Shown here: positions 51,877 to 62,289 of the stretch, piece after piece
Position numbering within the stretch: position 1 is the first letter of the stretch
Layout of the letters: each line of letters begins with the position of its first letter
From: Lingula anatina
Taxonomy: Eukaryota; Brachiopoda; Lingulata; Lingulida; Lingulidae
DNA: 64,000 bases
Reading direction: 5' to 3'
Assembly: GCF_001039355.2 (NCBI RefSeq)
Contig: NW_019773803.1
Location: forward strand, 501,688 to 565,687
Position numbers and translations under genes: made by a program
Notes under the pieces: generated by a model
The model's input: only the letters and a program-made list of their open reading frames with translations
Told to the model about the DNA's origin: nothing
Databases searched by the model: none

Positions 51877-53264
51877 AAGGAAGCAGTCTCTTTTAGTACA
51901 CTTCTTGAAACGTAAAACATTAGGGATACAAACATGAAATTTAGCCCTGCAATCAAATCAGACATGAAAGACCAGAGGTGTGTTTAAGTTATCAAAATAA
52001 GCTTGAAAACATAATTTTTAATATATTAACATAAGTTTTATCATAATCCACCTTCGGCAGCCAACAGTACACAGTCACATGTGGTGTCAGAGGCAAATTT
52101 TGTGAGCAAAAATAGCTAAAATACATCTGCATTTAGCACTTATAAAAATAAATCATTTATGCTTATATAGAGAGTACTGCTTTTTGACAAAACTACTTTT
52201 GGCATATGTTTTGGGTATGCAAGGTAATTGTACCTGGCTTGTCATGACAGACTCACATATGCAGGGGTATACATGTACTGGACAGTGTGCTTCTGTAGAG
52301 TCTATTCAATCTTTTCTAAACACTGTTAGACTGTTGTGATGCAACATGGCTTAATAGGTTGGATCCAGTTACACTGTCATCTATTAATATTAGCATTTTG
52401 AATTTCGAAACTTCAAATTATAGTTCTTCGTCTTCTGCCTGGCAATTGACCTACTTTGACACTACAGTGCTGATGTAGCTCTTGCACTAGTCTAGTGTCT
52501 GATCCAAGTCCCATCACAGTGTACAATGCACTCCAATGGCTTCAGTGTGAGTATTACAGTCATCTAGTTTCTATTTTTTCCCTGGTCCATTAAAGTGTTC
52601 CTTCAGAATTCCTTCAAAAGACAGCATATGTACATAAAGCTTCCCACAAACAGTGCTCTTTAAAAGTCACCATGGTCACGATGTGTTCCACCCAATAAGA
52701 TAATTGCATTAATTGAAGTTCATAACCTGGAGTTAAGTGCTATCTGCTGCTCCCAGATATGGAGGTGAAAGACCAGCACAGCAGAAGATCGATTTTATAA
52801 CACAAAACCCTTATTTGTTGAGTACCATCAGCCTCCAGCAGACCCTTTTCATGATAAATACAAATGCCAAACAAAATGTTACAAACAAATCTTCACAGTG
52901 GCTCCATTCCCATGTGAAGTTTTTATTGTAATTTGAAATTCTGAGAGTTAAAAAATGTGTTCAACAGATACTTATCTACTTTAGGTTTAACGTAATCTAA
53001 AAAGATAAGACATTTCATACCATATTGGTGCCAGTCATGGTCCGATTCCGGTGCTTTGGCTCGCTGCCTGGCCAAACTATTCCCCTTGGCATCAATGCCA
53101 GATTTGCTTGTCTCAACATCTGCCATCAAATGGGTCATCTCTACTTCTTCATGTGAGAGAATGTGAGAACCACTTGGCTCTCCATCTGTGTCAACATCCA
53201 ACTCATTATTGGAAGCCATTCTCAATCGCACATATCTTATGCCTTGTCTTGATGAATTTGACAT
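40205..53264 (-). CDS. SSUH2: SSUH2-type protein with DnaJ-like CxxCxG zinc array
   Basis: Ten - strand exons (53021-53264, 47999-48080, 47533-47662, 46829-46889, 44668-44792, 43986-44146, 41734-41826, 40890-40992, 40505-40615, 40205-40351) have GT-AG borders and agreeing phases, and join to 418 codons plus TGA. The order is an acidic, low-complexity N-terminus (1-81), a Pro-rich PPPPY stretch, a helical segment with HCC and KLETFTESR (about 109-172), an array of CxxCxG-like motifs (about 215-285: CNLCDGTG, CRWCHGKG, CPSCNGSG, CKPCSGHG, CGVCDTTG, CKSCDG), then a conserved C-terminal domain ending YPQRCCWRCSVM. Length and order match SSUH2 (ssu-2 homologue). Its molecular role is poorly known, and the zinc array resembles that of DnaJ co-chaperones. 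The 43986-44146 exon is repeated at 43144-43304, but only one copy keeps the frame. Confidence 0.88.
40505..40615 (-). CDS. SSUH2: SSUH2 exon 9
   Basis: Acceptor CTTTTATACAAG, donor CAG|GTAATT, 111 bases, phase 0 at both ends. The translation starts VWAMTSYPNQELCKKSKDYC and ends in a charged helix (KKAEKEHEKIIMQ), matching the family's helix before the C-terminal domain. The acceptor (AAG) is weaker than the others, so the start could shift by a few bases. Confidence 0.78.
40890..40992 (-). CDS. SSUH2: SSUH2 exon 8
   Basis: Acceptor ACATTTCTCAG, donor AGG|GTAAGT, 103 bases, phase 2 in and 0 out. It encodes FKTLVSRHIVENTEFPKELV, then GGQKVYEQTLPR. It corresponds to the family segment running from the W-K-N-x-L strand to the PxELL...GxxVY region. 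Confidence 0.85.
41734..41826 (-). CDS. SSUH2: SSUH2 exon 7 (end of Cys array)
   Basis: Acceptor TTTTCTTTTAG, donor AAATT|GTGAGT, 93 bases, phase 2 at both ends. It encodes CGVCDTTGTLICKSCDGLKK, then LKRFLVLAVK. The last CxxC pairs are followed by the KKL..FL.L.V stretch, as in SSUH2. Confidence 0.88.
42482..42792. mobile_element. inverted-repeat insertion with 14-bp direct repeat flanks
   Basis: Inner arms are TACATGAAAATTCTCAAACA...CCGTAC (42518 on) and the inverse GTACGG...TGTTTGAGAATTTTCATGTA (up to 42795), about 40 bases each. ACATAAGATTCTTG stands on both sides (42468-42481 and 42793-42807 region), like a long target-site duplication. The core has a G run (42621-42633). It lies in the SSUH2 intron between exons 6 and 7, and its right two-fifths are repeated at 43511 onward through the assembly duplication. 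Confidence 0.55.
42668..43508. repeat. 841-bp direct duplication, copy A
   Basis: Matches 43511-44350 throughout with scattered single-base and homopolymer-length differences (for example CATGTACATAAG against CATGCACATAAG; GTCACTCTTAGAGG against GTCAATCTAAGAGG). Ends exactly at the N-containing junction. Confidence 0.92.
43144..43304 (-). CDS. SSUH2: SSUH2 exon 6, copy A (same exon, other contig or allele)
   Basis: The sequence has the same 161 bases, splice sites and predicted residues as copy B. It lies inside the other half of an 841-bp repeat joined at the N at 43509. This copy is contiguous with exon 7. Most likely one biological exon shown twice by the assembly; a mutually exclusive exon pair is the less likely alternative. 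Confidence 0.75.
43509..43509. other. assembly gap marker (single N)
   Basis: One N exactly at the boundary between the two duplicate copies. Confidence 0.95.
43511..44350. repeat. 841-bp direct duplication, copy B
   Basis: Starts immediately after the N at 43509 with CTATACCACCTAGCAGTC and ends at CTTGCTGTCA, after which unique sequence continues. Low divergence from copy A is what two alleles or noisy contig ends would show. Confidence 0.92.
43986..44146 (-). CDS. SSUH2: SSUH2 exon 6 (Cys-rich array), copy B
   Basis: Acceptor CCAAACCAG, donor GTCAG|GTAAGC, 161 bases, phase 0 in and 2 out. It encodes four CxxCxG-type motifs: CNLCDGTG, CRWCHGKG, CPSCNGSG and CKPCSGHG. This copy is contiguous with exon 5 in the assembly. 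Because 161 is not a multiple of three, using both copies would shift the frame. Confidence 0.9.
44272..44492. mobile_element. small terminal-inverted-repeat element
   Basis: Left end AAGAGGGCATTCCCAGAGAT, right end inverse TCTGTGGGAATGCAGTCTT. The arms extend over about 30 bases of TTTAGAT...ATC similarity, and CTCCCTGGGGG / CCCCAGGGGGA sit inside. No ORF. Copy A of the duplication contains only its left part (about 43430-43508). Confidence 0.65.
44668..44792 (-). CDS. SSUH2: SSUH2 exon 5
   Basis: Acceptor CTTCTCAG, donor GTG|GTATGT, 125 bases, phase 1 in and 0 out. It encodes GPLDHPVNGLVPAPWSIPCE, then a segment ending VLPHSETLV. The final string matches the conserved VPHSSLV-type lead-in to the Cys array. 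Confidence 0.87.
44793..47532 (-). other. SSUH2 introns around exon 4
   Basis: Apart from the short exon 46829-46889, no coding or repeat family is recognised. AT-rich with short A/T runs. Confidence 0.7.
46829..46889 (-). CDS. SSUH2: SSUH2 exon 4
   Basis: Acceptor TATTTTTACAG, donor ACAG|GTATTG, 61 bases, phase 0 in and 1 out. It encodes YKLETFTESRHLNWDEEPYT. The Y(K/R)LETF(T/S)ESR string is a signature of SSUH2 proteins. Confidence 0.9.
47533..47662 (-). CDS. SSUH2: SSUH2 exon 3
   Basis: Acceptor TTGTTCCGTAG, donor ACAG|GTGAAT, 130 bases, phase 2 in and 0 out. It encodes SAPQLNPEDARKALLAYVTQ, then HCCFGSQVAREM. The EEARKALL...YV..HCC...VA pattern is typical of the SSUH2 N-terminal helical region. 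Confidence 0.87.
47999..48080 (-). CDS. SSUH2: SSUH2 exon 2
   Basis: Acceptor ATTGTTGTAG, donor ATCAG|GTAAAA, 82 bases, phase 1 in and 2 out. It encodes VKPGSVPPPPYIMFTEKKDK and ends EEHI. The PPPPY is a PY-type motif and might bind WW domains (inference only). Confidence 0.85.
48081..53020 (-). other. first coding intron of SSUH2
   Basis: GT-AG intron of 4.9 kb, phase 1. Very AT-rich, with (TAAA)n-like stretches near 48222-48260 and a C13/A28 run at 51836-51878. No gene or transposon recognised. Confidence 0.75.
51836..51878. repeat. poly-C then poly-A run
   Basis: 13 C, TC, then 28 A within the first coding intron of SSUH2. Confidence 0.9.
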
Positions 53265-53268
53265 TCAG
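53021..53268 (-). CDS. SSUH2: SSUH2 first coding exon
   Basis: The acceptor TGTTCTTTTCAG is followed by CTGA and ATG at 53264-53262, and the donor is TATG|GTATGA. It gives 81 codons plus one base. The translation is acidic and low in complexity (MSNSSRQGIRYVRLRMASNN, later DVDTDGEPSGS) and ends DHDWHQY. A splice acceptor just before the ATG shows that there is at least one upstream non-coding or alternative exon. TGA directly abuts the ATG. Confidence 0.85.
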
Positions 53269-56146
53269 CTGAAAAGAACAGATAATATAAGTTATACCAA
53301 ATCATATCAAACTTAACTCATAGATGAATGCACAAATACTGTACATTCAATAACCCATCCTATATTTTAGAATATTTTAAATGTCTATTTACCAATTGTC
53401 AAAGCATACGTACCTTGACATCAGCTTTAACACATTGTGAATATCATGATTGCCCCAAGAGCAATTTTTAAAGCATTATATTCACTAATCCAAAGGTCAG
53501 TAAAATAACAAGTTGACTTTATTACACCATATGATGACATGCTGTATAAATAACAACATACCTATATAATAACAGGTTTGTTAATTTTATTATGTGCAGT
53601 TAGCCTGACTCTGATGATAACTTCTTCTTTCCAAATTACCCCTAATATATTTGGTATTATGTCTAATGAAATTAAGTCAGGGCTTCAGCCACCAATGAAA
53701 TGACACATGTAATTAGATACGGAGCAAAAGAAAAAAAATTCAACCTTTGAATGTAATTGTTACATTAAGACGAGGTTGTCACCATCTTTGAGTGAAAGAT
53801 TAAGATCGCATTCTTATGTAAAAATGATTGCGTCCCATTGCAAATATTGTCTTCCAAGATAAAAATGATTGTGTTCCCTTAAAAATATTGCGTTCAAACT
53901 TAAAAATCATTATGTTACCTTGCAAAAATTGCATATGAATGTAAAAATCATTGCATTCCCTCCCAATTAATATAGTTGTGTTCGAATAATGAAAAATTTT
54001 TTTCTTTGTCATGCCCCTTTAAAAGCTCTGTAATTAGATCATGTGAGGAGAAACAAATTTTACAGGCATTATGAATATAACAAGAAATTCCTCTAGATTG
54101 TAGCTTGTACATGTCGAAAAAGACAATCCAAAATGTTCAAATTATATGACATATAGATTGCATCTCTCCTCATTGACCAAAATGACTAAAATAGTCCTAG
54201 ATTTCCTTCAACATCATTACACTTCAGATATGCAATTCATTCAAATTAAGTGTGATCTTTGCTTCAACCTAAATGACACAATGTCTGGAATCAAGGAAAC
54301 AGCAATGGGTAGTTGAGTCCATTGTTTATTGTCTGCTTGGGAGTAATTCATTACTGATGACATCATATGTATCTAACCAAAGCAGCTGTTGGATCAAAGA
54401 CAGTTGAATGATGTTAGACGACCATTATCAGGGATATCCTACTAATATTACAAGATGATATGATATAAATAACCTCACCATTTATTAAGGAATTAAAATA
54501 ATACATTTTTCAAGGGCATTGCATTACACTAAAATATGGGTCACTTTGAGAAAAAAAATCAATCAGTTCACCATACTCCAGCTAACTTACGATACTAAAC
54601 CAGTTATCAACCATTTCCCAGTTATCAAAAGCTACTTTTAAGACTTTTTTGTGTATTAACCCTGTAACTCTTGATCAACTTGACAGAAGCAAAATTTAAC
54701 AGTAATATAAGAGACACGAGAAATTAAAATGCAACCATTAATGCACATATCCATCAATGCAGAAAAATTCACTGTAAAGAGAAATATGATTATATGCCAC
54801 CCAAATAGAAGTATAAACAACATATATCTATGATGTATCCACCACAACTGTAATCAACAATAGACATGAAAATATACTTCAACACAAGTCATAATTTTCT
54901 GAAGAAAACATGCAAAATACCAATTTCAATGAGTAGTTACCTAATGCAACTGCCATTTGCAAGACCTTTTCTTCTGTAAGTAATACCTATATTAGATTAA
55001 CACACAGATCTCTTGGGAGCTTATGGTTCAAAATTTTTTGATTAGTATGTCTGTTACTGTGCGTGGATACATGTATCTTATACTGCAAAATGGTGAAAGG
55101 GAATCTTAAAGTCCTTAAGGTGCAAGGGAATCTAAAACTCTTGACGGTCTCAAAGCTAACATTTTGGATGTCCTTCAAAAAAAGAAAACTGTTAAGGATG
55201 ATTGAAATAAATTGATATACTACATGTAGCTCTTGTACTTATGTTACTTTGTTCTATAAAATAATCCTTTGTGAGTTGATGTTTGTTTTTATCTTTAAAA
55301 CAATAGTGTCAAAAAATTAAGTTGATCAGGCAGTCAAAAATAGGGAGTTATATAATGTTTTGTAAAGAAAAATACATAGAACATACCTCATCATTTCTCT
55401 AGAATACTCTTTTCCAAAATACGTACATATAGTAATAATGAAGCACCATTTGCCTTTTAGCATAGTACAGCAAAAATAATTCATTCAAATAAAAAAGTTA
55501 AATGTTAAAATATATTCCAGGAGTATATCTTATTTAATAGGAAGACATTATTTTTAGACTGCACTGCTTTAACGTCTACAACAGCAGAGGTTCTTCTGAC
55601 AGTAACAGGGCCTCAATTCAAAGAAATTTCTAGAGAATACTCAAGTGCCTAGAGAATTAGGGACTTCATGGTTTTTCTGATGGACATACTTTGTTTCTCT
55701 GAATGATACATGCATCTAAATGTTTAAAGTGACAATCATTTTTCATAACTGTGAAATTAAATATTCCCTGCTGTCTCGTATCCTGAAAATCCAAATAATT
55801 CTTTTCTCATAAAAACATATTTATAGAATTTGCAACAGACTACTATATGAATGATTTGAATGTTGCATATAATGTAGAAAACATGCCCAATTTATGATTT
55901 CTTTATCAAAATATTCAAACTGGAATTTCCTTTTTTTAAATATCGAGCTTTAAATGTGTTCTTTTCGCTAGGTCTGGTAGTTAATGAGCTATGCAGTCAC
56001 ATGGTTGGATGACAGGTGCATGATCATACCATCTCACAGGCAGAGGGAACAAACAGGTTAAGCTATCAAACTGAGGTGTCATTATCTACCTGTAATATGA
56101 GTTTCCAAACTCCTGATAACAACCCATGGCCATTCACTTTTCTTAC
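53269..56146 (-). other. SSUH2 5' intron or upstream spacer
   Basis: Contains the 41-bp minisatellite and AT-rich DNA. No supported exon was found between 53269 and 56146. Confidence 0.6.
53820..53985. repeat. minisatellite, 41-bp unit, about four copies
   Basis: Units begin AAAAATGATTG (53820), AAAAATGATTG (53861), AAAAATCATTATG (53902) and AAAAATCATTGC (53943), each followed by TTCCC/TTACC and ATTGC-like motifs. Confidence 0.75.
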
Positions 56147-56179
56147 CTGAGGGGTTCAAATCCTCCTGAAGCCATTTTC
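56147..56179 (-). CDS. candidate 5' mini-exon upstream of SSUH2
   Basis: Acceptor GATTAGACAG, then GAAAATGGCTTCAGG, and a perfect donor CTCAG|GTAAGA, 33 bases. The ATG is in a good context (AAAATGG) and reads MASGGFEPL. It ends in phase 2. Spliced to 53268 it yields a serine and then TGA immediately before the SSUH2 ATG, so it would be a short uORF. It may instead be a first exon with no true acceptor. Confidence 0.4.
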
Positions 56180-56279
56180 CTGTCTAATCAATTCTTTATA
56201 GGTATCGTAACCCTTTATTATTATTATCCAGATACCAAAAATGAGATTTTTTCTGCATGAAATTATTCAGTAATGCATC

Positions 56280-56890
56280 TATCTTTGTGATGATTTAAAA
56301 CAATAAATAAACATTCAAAAATATAAAATATTGGCATTTATATTTCTTGTTGCAATGTATAAGCATGGGCAACTGAAAGCTTTAATCATCAATTTAACAC
56401 CTTTCTGTTTTGAAGTGAGATAGCAATCAGTATGTGTGTAACTTCATCCCAGAACAAGATTTTTTTTTTCACAAAAATTGGCAGAGTTGACCAAGAGCGT
56501 ATGGGCTACAATCCGTGGTGTCATTTTGGTTTAAATATTTTTGTTATGGAGTTATGAGCCCCTTATTACAGATTTTCATTAAACAAAGGCATTATTTTGC
56601 TTTATCAATGATAAATCTGAACTAAGACTTAAAAAACCACTGGCAGGGTTTTGGAGTACTAAATGGTGTCATTAAATCAGCATTATAACTGTGATCATGA
56701 GTGATCAAGTAAAAGAGAAATTTGAGAAACCATTTTTTTCGTTTTTTACCCCAAATCACAATTATGACATCACCCATAAAATGACATATGTGTAGATGTT
56801 AATTAATTTAGTCACTGGACTATTACCCAAAAGAATATATGTAAGGCAGTAAATGAGGAGTTTTGGGAGAAGGGCGACAATATCCTTAAC
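56280..56890. repeat. dispersed repeat, copy 1
   Basis: Matches 62533-63055 in the same orientation. Shared blocks include TGATTTAAAACAATAAA, AGGTAGCAATCAGTATG-like, GTCATTTTGGTTTAAAT, TTATTTTGCTTTATCAATGA, CACTGGCAGGGTTTTGGAG and GACATCACCCATAA. No ORF is preserved between copies, so it looks like a non-coding interspersed repeat. Confidence 0.8.
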
Positions 56891-57734
56891 GACTTAATGA
56901 CTAACCCCGCTAGCATAAAATCTTGTGATCTGGTAACCTCAGAGCATTTTTTTCATGCTTTTGAAGACATAGCCGTTGATATAGAAATTTTTCCTTAGCA
57001 TCTTGAGCCAAAAGTACACCTTAGAATCCACATAGTTTGAAAGTGACATGAACATTCAAAACCATGACAGTAACAATGAATCTGAGGTTGACAGAGGGGA
57101 TTTCTCTGCAGATGATGAGTATGCTCATCATATGCTCAGTATGATCCACTTCTAGGAGATAGTGAATGGCATGGGAATGTGCTTATCTTTATAGTTATGT
57201 AAGGCCCATAAATAAAAATGAAATTATATTTTTGTTGATGCCAAAAACCATTAACATTTCTATACCTCATAATAATTCCAGTCGTTACACTGCTAATAAT
57301 TTCCCATTTTTTCACAACAATCTGTCCCACATTTGTAAGTTGACAAATCCAAAGGAAAACCATTTTTAAATAAATATAATTCAAATTACAGTCAATTATC
57401 TTCTCATGATGTCCTTTTCAAAATGTTTCCAGGTGTATATGCAGTTCATTTCAGTCAAAGTCCAATGGGTTTGAATGTGTAAGTTGAGGCCCATGGAGGA
57501 TAAAATGGAAAATGAAAATTGCATCATGTTAAGCCTCACATTTTGCTCAGAATCCTGGTGTCACAAGAATGGTAGTCCACTAGGAGTCATAGACTTTTCC
57601 CCACTACTTTGTACAGGTGACATTTGTCCCAGTACTCTGACTAACCCTAACCTGTACTAATCATATGGTACCTACCCCAGGCTTCCATTTCTAGGACTAT
57701 CATTCCAGTCACATCAGTCCTATGTGCTAGTAAG

Positions 57735-57790
57735 GCCGCAACCTAAACATGGCGGACCTACATGAAAGGAAGACCAGTACAGTATGGTCA
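57735..57790. mobile_element. fold-back MITE fragment (M6)
   Basis: AACATGGCGGACCTACATGA, AAGGAAGACC and TATGGTC match one arm of the M3-M5 family. The other arm is missing. Confidence 0.6.
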
Positions 57791-57870
57791 TTTTGTTGAT
57801 GATGTCAGCACTTTGGGGTGAAATTGTTGTTTTCAGTTTCTTGATGTTCTCTATTATCTGGTCTTGTATC

Positions 57871-57873
<3 letters not shown>

Positions 57874-57908
<35 letters not shown>
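57874..57908. repeat. poly-A run
   Basis: 35 A; no retroposon body is evident beside it. Confidence 0.9.
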
Positions 57909-57909
<1 letters not shown>

Positions 57910-57981
57910 AAGGACTTAAGATTTTAACACAGATTACACCAATTTTTACTAGACCTTTGTAAACAAGACTGTTTTACGTAC

Positions 57982-58165
57982 CCTGGATTTCAGAGTATAT
58001 AAGTTGTCTCTTATTGCTTTTTGAACATCACAATTTTCTCTGTACTTTATACTTTTAAGTAAAATTAAAATTGGTCTAAAATCATAGGCAGTACAAATAA
58101 AAGGTTTAGTACCATCCAAATCTACATCATGAGCAACCATTACATTTTGTACCAATTTATTTTTC
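57982..58165 (-). CDS. unrecognised exon-like segment
   Basis: Acceptor TCTCTCACATTTAG, donor CCAGG|GTACGT. One base plus 61 open codons; the translation starts KNKLVQNVMVAHDVDLDGTK and includes KPFICTAYDFRPILILLKS. An open frame with good sites at both ends is unusual in this AT-rich DNA. Its phase (2 in) matches the donor phase of the candidate exon at 61096-61250. I do not recognise the protein. It may belong to a separate gene or to a long isoform of SSUH2, although its phase-0 end does not join 53268 in the SSUH2 frame. Confidence 0.4.
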
Positions 58166-61095
58166 CTAAATGTGAGAGAATTACTCAAAGCCCCTTAAAC
58201 ACCAAAGTTGTGGCAGGATTGCATATTTTCCTTTAGCAGCATATGTGCAGCAAATATATGCGAGAAGAGTTTGTGGCAGGCCTGATATTTTGCATAAGAA
58301 TTTTGATTATGCTAAAGCATTTAATTTATACTAAGTCAGAAGAAAAATTGTTTACTTTTCTGAAGAAAAAATTATAGGCCAAGCATAAATATCTACCCCT
58401 TGAAGAGAAAATAAAAAAAAGTATAGATATCCCAATTGTGTGCATCATCATAATACCCCCCCCCCCCTCTAAAAAAATCAACAGCCTATGCTATCAAGTT
58501 TCATTAGTTTTAGATTTGTCAACACTTAGAATTCTTCTCATACATAGTTAAATAGTTTACCCAACATGTAACTAATAATAGAATAGTCATCCAATATGAA
58601 AAATGAGCAGAATATTACAAATGAATAGATCAGGCAATCTTGAGGCCTTTCTATTCAGGTGAAAAGAAATATGGGCAATACCACTGTTCAGCACAGTATC
58701 TAGGATACATTGGAAGCAGATCATGAGTCAATATGATTATCTACATAATTTCCTCTCCAGATGGATTTTCTACAACAAGATGCAACCTGTTTTGTCCCAA
58801 CGGCTGTTAGATTTCCATCACAACTGAAAAACAAAAGAGTCCCATTGCTGCAGCTAATAAAGGAAGAAAGGAATGCCAGTACAAGTTTAACGTTGCTGTC
58901 TTGTTTAATATTTCTTATGGTATTAATTATGAGTTGAGGACTGAAACAAGTTATTAGGATGGTGTACAAAATGTGCAATATCTATGGTAACTGCATGAAA
59001 GCTATTCTATCAATATTCCAGAAATTTGCTCTGTACATGCAGCATGTATAAGCCATGCCCATATCAAGGGTGTGTTTAGTGACTTAAAAATTTTTAGACC
59101 AGTTGGTAACTTTTTTTATCTATCTATATGCAAGATATCCCTAAACCTGTTGTTTGAATGTTCCTATAACCACCTATTTAAAGGCTACAACAAACTTGGC
59201 AAATACAGTGATCTGCTCAGAAACCCAATGATGTCTAAATTGACGTAAATCACGTTATATCACACTGAAACAAAGTATAATTCGCCATAGCTCAATTTTT
59301 CATAGGCATGCATTCAGAATACCAATTCCTTAGAATAAGACCAAGAATACCCGTACCTTACAATAATCATTTAGTTCAAACCACTTACATTAGGATTTTA
59401 CAACTGCTTACAAAGCAAAATAACTGGAGAAAACAACCACTGCTCAAAGCATACTTTGCTACATGTAGATATTGGCTACCTTAAAACTGCCAAAATGCAT
59501 TTTGTCTTCTACAAACAACATACTTACATAAGCCTTACTTCTAAAAAAATTTAATTTGATATTTCCAAAGATAAAATCAAGTCTCCTTCAGGAAATCAAG
59601 TAGATGAAATGGTTTCCTCTGACATTTCAATATTTGGATTTGAGGAAAAACTTCCTAGATGGTGAGTTCTGTCATATTGTGTTCATATGTCTGCATTGTC
59701 ACATTCAGTAAGTACAATCATACTGTGATTCTTGTCAATATTTTATATTTTTGGTGTCATGCTCAAAATCTTTCATGACAGGTACTATAAACCAAGCAGT
59801 TGCTTGTAAAATACATATAAATTATTGTTCTGACCTGAAATTATAATTCATTAACCCAGTTTTTCTGTCAACACCATATATTAAAAGGAGTTCCTTGCTG
59901 AAACTCACTTAAAATGTACCTTTGTTTGTTTTAATCTTTTGCAGAAAAATAAAACAGTTTGTTATATCATTCCCAATTATATACATTTTACAAGATTCTT
60001 ATGTTACTCACAACAGAGAGCACAAACTAATATGAGCAAATAAAGCCTGTTTTTAATAAATAAATATGCATTTGCTGCATAACACAAAGCACCACTTTGA
60101 GTATGTAACAATAATATATTCTTTAAAAAATGAAATTTAAGTTTTTTTGAAAATTACCAACAATTTTTAAAAGTGTTCCTTTTAAACTTACTTGACTATA
60201 AAGTGAATATCTATCATATTATCCCTATCATCATAATAAATGAGAATTGATGCAACTATCTTCCAAAAATGTTACCTGTAAACAGCATTGGTTCATGGAT
60301 GTGAATCTAAAGCTAAGGTGTTGATGCAATCCACTTTAGCTAAATGCTGTGAGTCAGTCACTTTGTTACATTGTTGCATGCACTCCACAGGATAAAGATG
60401 ATTGATCTAAGAGCTCACTCCAGCAGAGCCACCAAGAGAAAACCATGAATGCTTTCAGAGAAGTGCCTTTCCAATGCTTTCCCAAGAGAGCTGCAACAAG
60501 AAGCTTCTGGGCCCTAAGAAATGCTAAAGAATATTATTCCAGGAGCACTCACACTCCAGGCCTCGAGAAAAGGAGAGGTGCTCTCTATGATGCATTGTTG
60601 TGAATAAATCATCTAGTCTCCAGAAATAGGGAACACACTTTTCCTCTGTTTGCTCTGCATGGAACAGGTGCTGGTATGAGCTGTGTAATCATCTGACTAA
60701 AAATGTTTTGCTCTATTTTTGTTTGTTCCATACAATAAATGCATCCACCACAAAATGAAAATTGAGGCTCCCAAAGAGTCAGAATTTCTATTGACTCCTC
60801 AAAATCATAAATGATCACTGTTTTGGTATTTCTTTGTTTTGAAATGAAAAGGAAATCAATCACATATTTAGCACTTATATACTTACATGCATTTCCAAAA
60901 TGAACAACCCATCAAGTCAAATGCCAGAATATTATTTTCTTTGGAGGATTGATGAATGTTTACAAACATAATTGATATTTTGACCATCTTGATCCCCATT
61001 CATCAACATTAACAATGGATTGACAATGGAGCAAATAAATTTTATAACACTGAATATCACACATTGATAAAGCATCTATAGATACCAAAACGTAC
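58166..61095 (-). other. spacer between two exon-like segments
   Basis: AT-rich with a C9 run near 58457 and no repeat family recognised, apart from the G+C-richer patch at 60300-60600. It would be a 2.9-kb intron if the segments at 61096 and 57982 are spliced together. Confidence 0.5.
60300..60600. promoter_or_regulatory. G+C-richer island upstream of SSUH2, possible promoter
   Basis: Base composition departs from the surrounding AT-rich DNA (GAGCTCACTCCAGCAGAG, GGCCTCGAGAAAAGGAGAGG), with GTGACTGACTCA on the - strand like an AP-1 site. No TATA box or exon can be assigned. It lies between candidate exons, so it could instead be an intronic element. Confidence 0.2.
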
Positions 61096-61250
61096 CTGTA
61101 ACGCTGGAGGATTACAGCTTTCAGATGGAGCATTGAGCAACTTATCATCCTTCCCACAATATATGCACCAGTCTCTTTTAACATTGATCTACCAGCTACT
61201 TTACTAACAGAACTCATCTTCCTCGGGGGAATATTAGAAAGCACGGATGC
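61096..61250 (-). CDS. unrecognised exon-like segment, possible 5' exon
   Basis: Acceptor GTTTCTGCAG, donor TACAG|GTACGT. There are 51 open codons plus two bases; the translation reads ASVLSNIPPRKMSSVSKVAG, then RSMLKETGAYIVGRMISC, and ends LQRY. It ends in phase 2 and joins in frame either to 57982-58165 or to 56147-56179. No family is recognised. The many Met and Ser residues at the start could suit a real N-terminus at MSSVSK. Confidence 0.4.
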
Positions 61251-62289
61251 CTGCAGAAACTGTAGCTCCTACAGATGTATTGACCAGCAAATAGGTCATG
61301 TACATTCAGTTGTCCTGCTAATGTACAGGCTACCCAGTAATGCACTAATGCCATAACATGGATGTTGAAAATGGAATATGTACAAAAACTGTATCAAACT
61401 GTCAACATCAAACAGATGAATATCAATAAAAGTGAACATGAATAGTGTGCTAAAATTATGTTTATTTTATTGTATTATTATTATTAATAATGTGTCAGAT
61501 GCACATGAGGCATCAGCAGCAAATGTTTTTTTTTCTCTTAAGATGTATTATATGTACATTTTACTAATGTCTGGTCATACAAGAAGAATGAACGTGCAAC
61601 AGAAGCTAATACTATTTACATCTAACTGACAAATAAAAATAAGGTTTTCATGGCATTTCTAGTCAATAACAGTTTCTTCCACTCATCATTCCTGCTGGAA
61701 AAGGGAATTAAAATGCAATTTTTACTTTCTTAATAAGTTTGGGGCATAATAAGAGATGAAGTTTCCAGAAAATAAAACCATGATTTCCATGAAACTAACC
61801 AACTGTTATAAGTATGATTTTCATGACAATTTTTTAGTAGAGTTGCTTACATTTCCAGACACTTGCAACAAATGACTTCAGCAATGTTGTCATATACCAC
61901 ATACCTCAAAATGATCCTTTTTAAATACCCATTTCAAAGCTATTATAAATATAATAAAGAATGTATTACCATCTAGGTAATACATTTGATATTATGTTAT
62001 TTTCTACAAGGTGATTACCCTTGATATAATTATGTAAGCTTAAAGATGCATTTAAAGTCAAAATTTTCCACAAAACCTGACCAAACACCATGTCAAAAGC
62101 TATTTTTTGGCTGAATGAGATATTAATTAGGTTTTACATTTGGCATGTCAACTTTATTTTAGTTGCATAAGAAACTAGTAGAAGTGGTTTTCATGCATTA
62201 CTGGAAATCTATGCTTCTTTTATATGTCCATTATGTGTATTTTATAAGTCCATGATACTGGGAACAACAAAGGGACGTGGGGATCAAAA

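Noticed and set aside
54987-55178. 63-codon - strand ORF with a TTTCTTTTTTTGAAG acceptor-like start
   Set aside because: No GT donor follows in frame, and its LRFPFT-like repeats come from a local DNA duplication.
58721-58978. ORF with a WD-repeat-like SNGTLL...DGNLTAVGT string
   Set aside because: The similarity is a few residues, and the flanking splice sites are weak. Probably chance.
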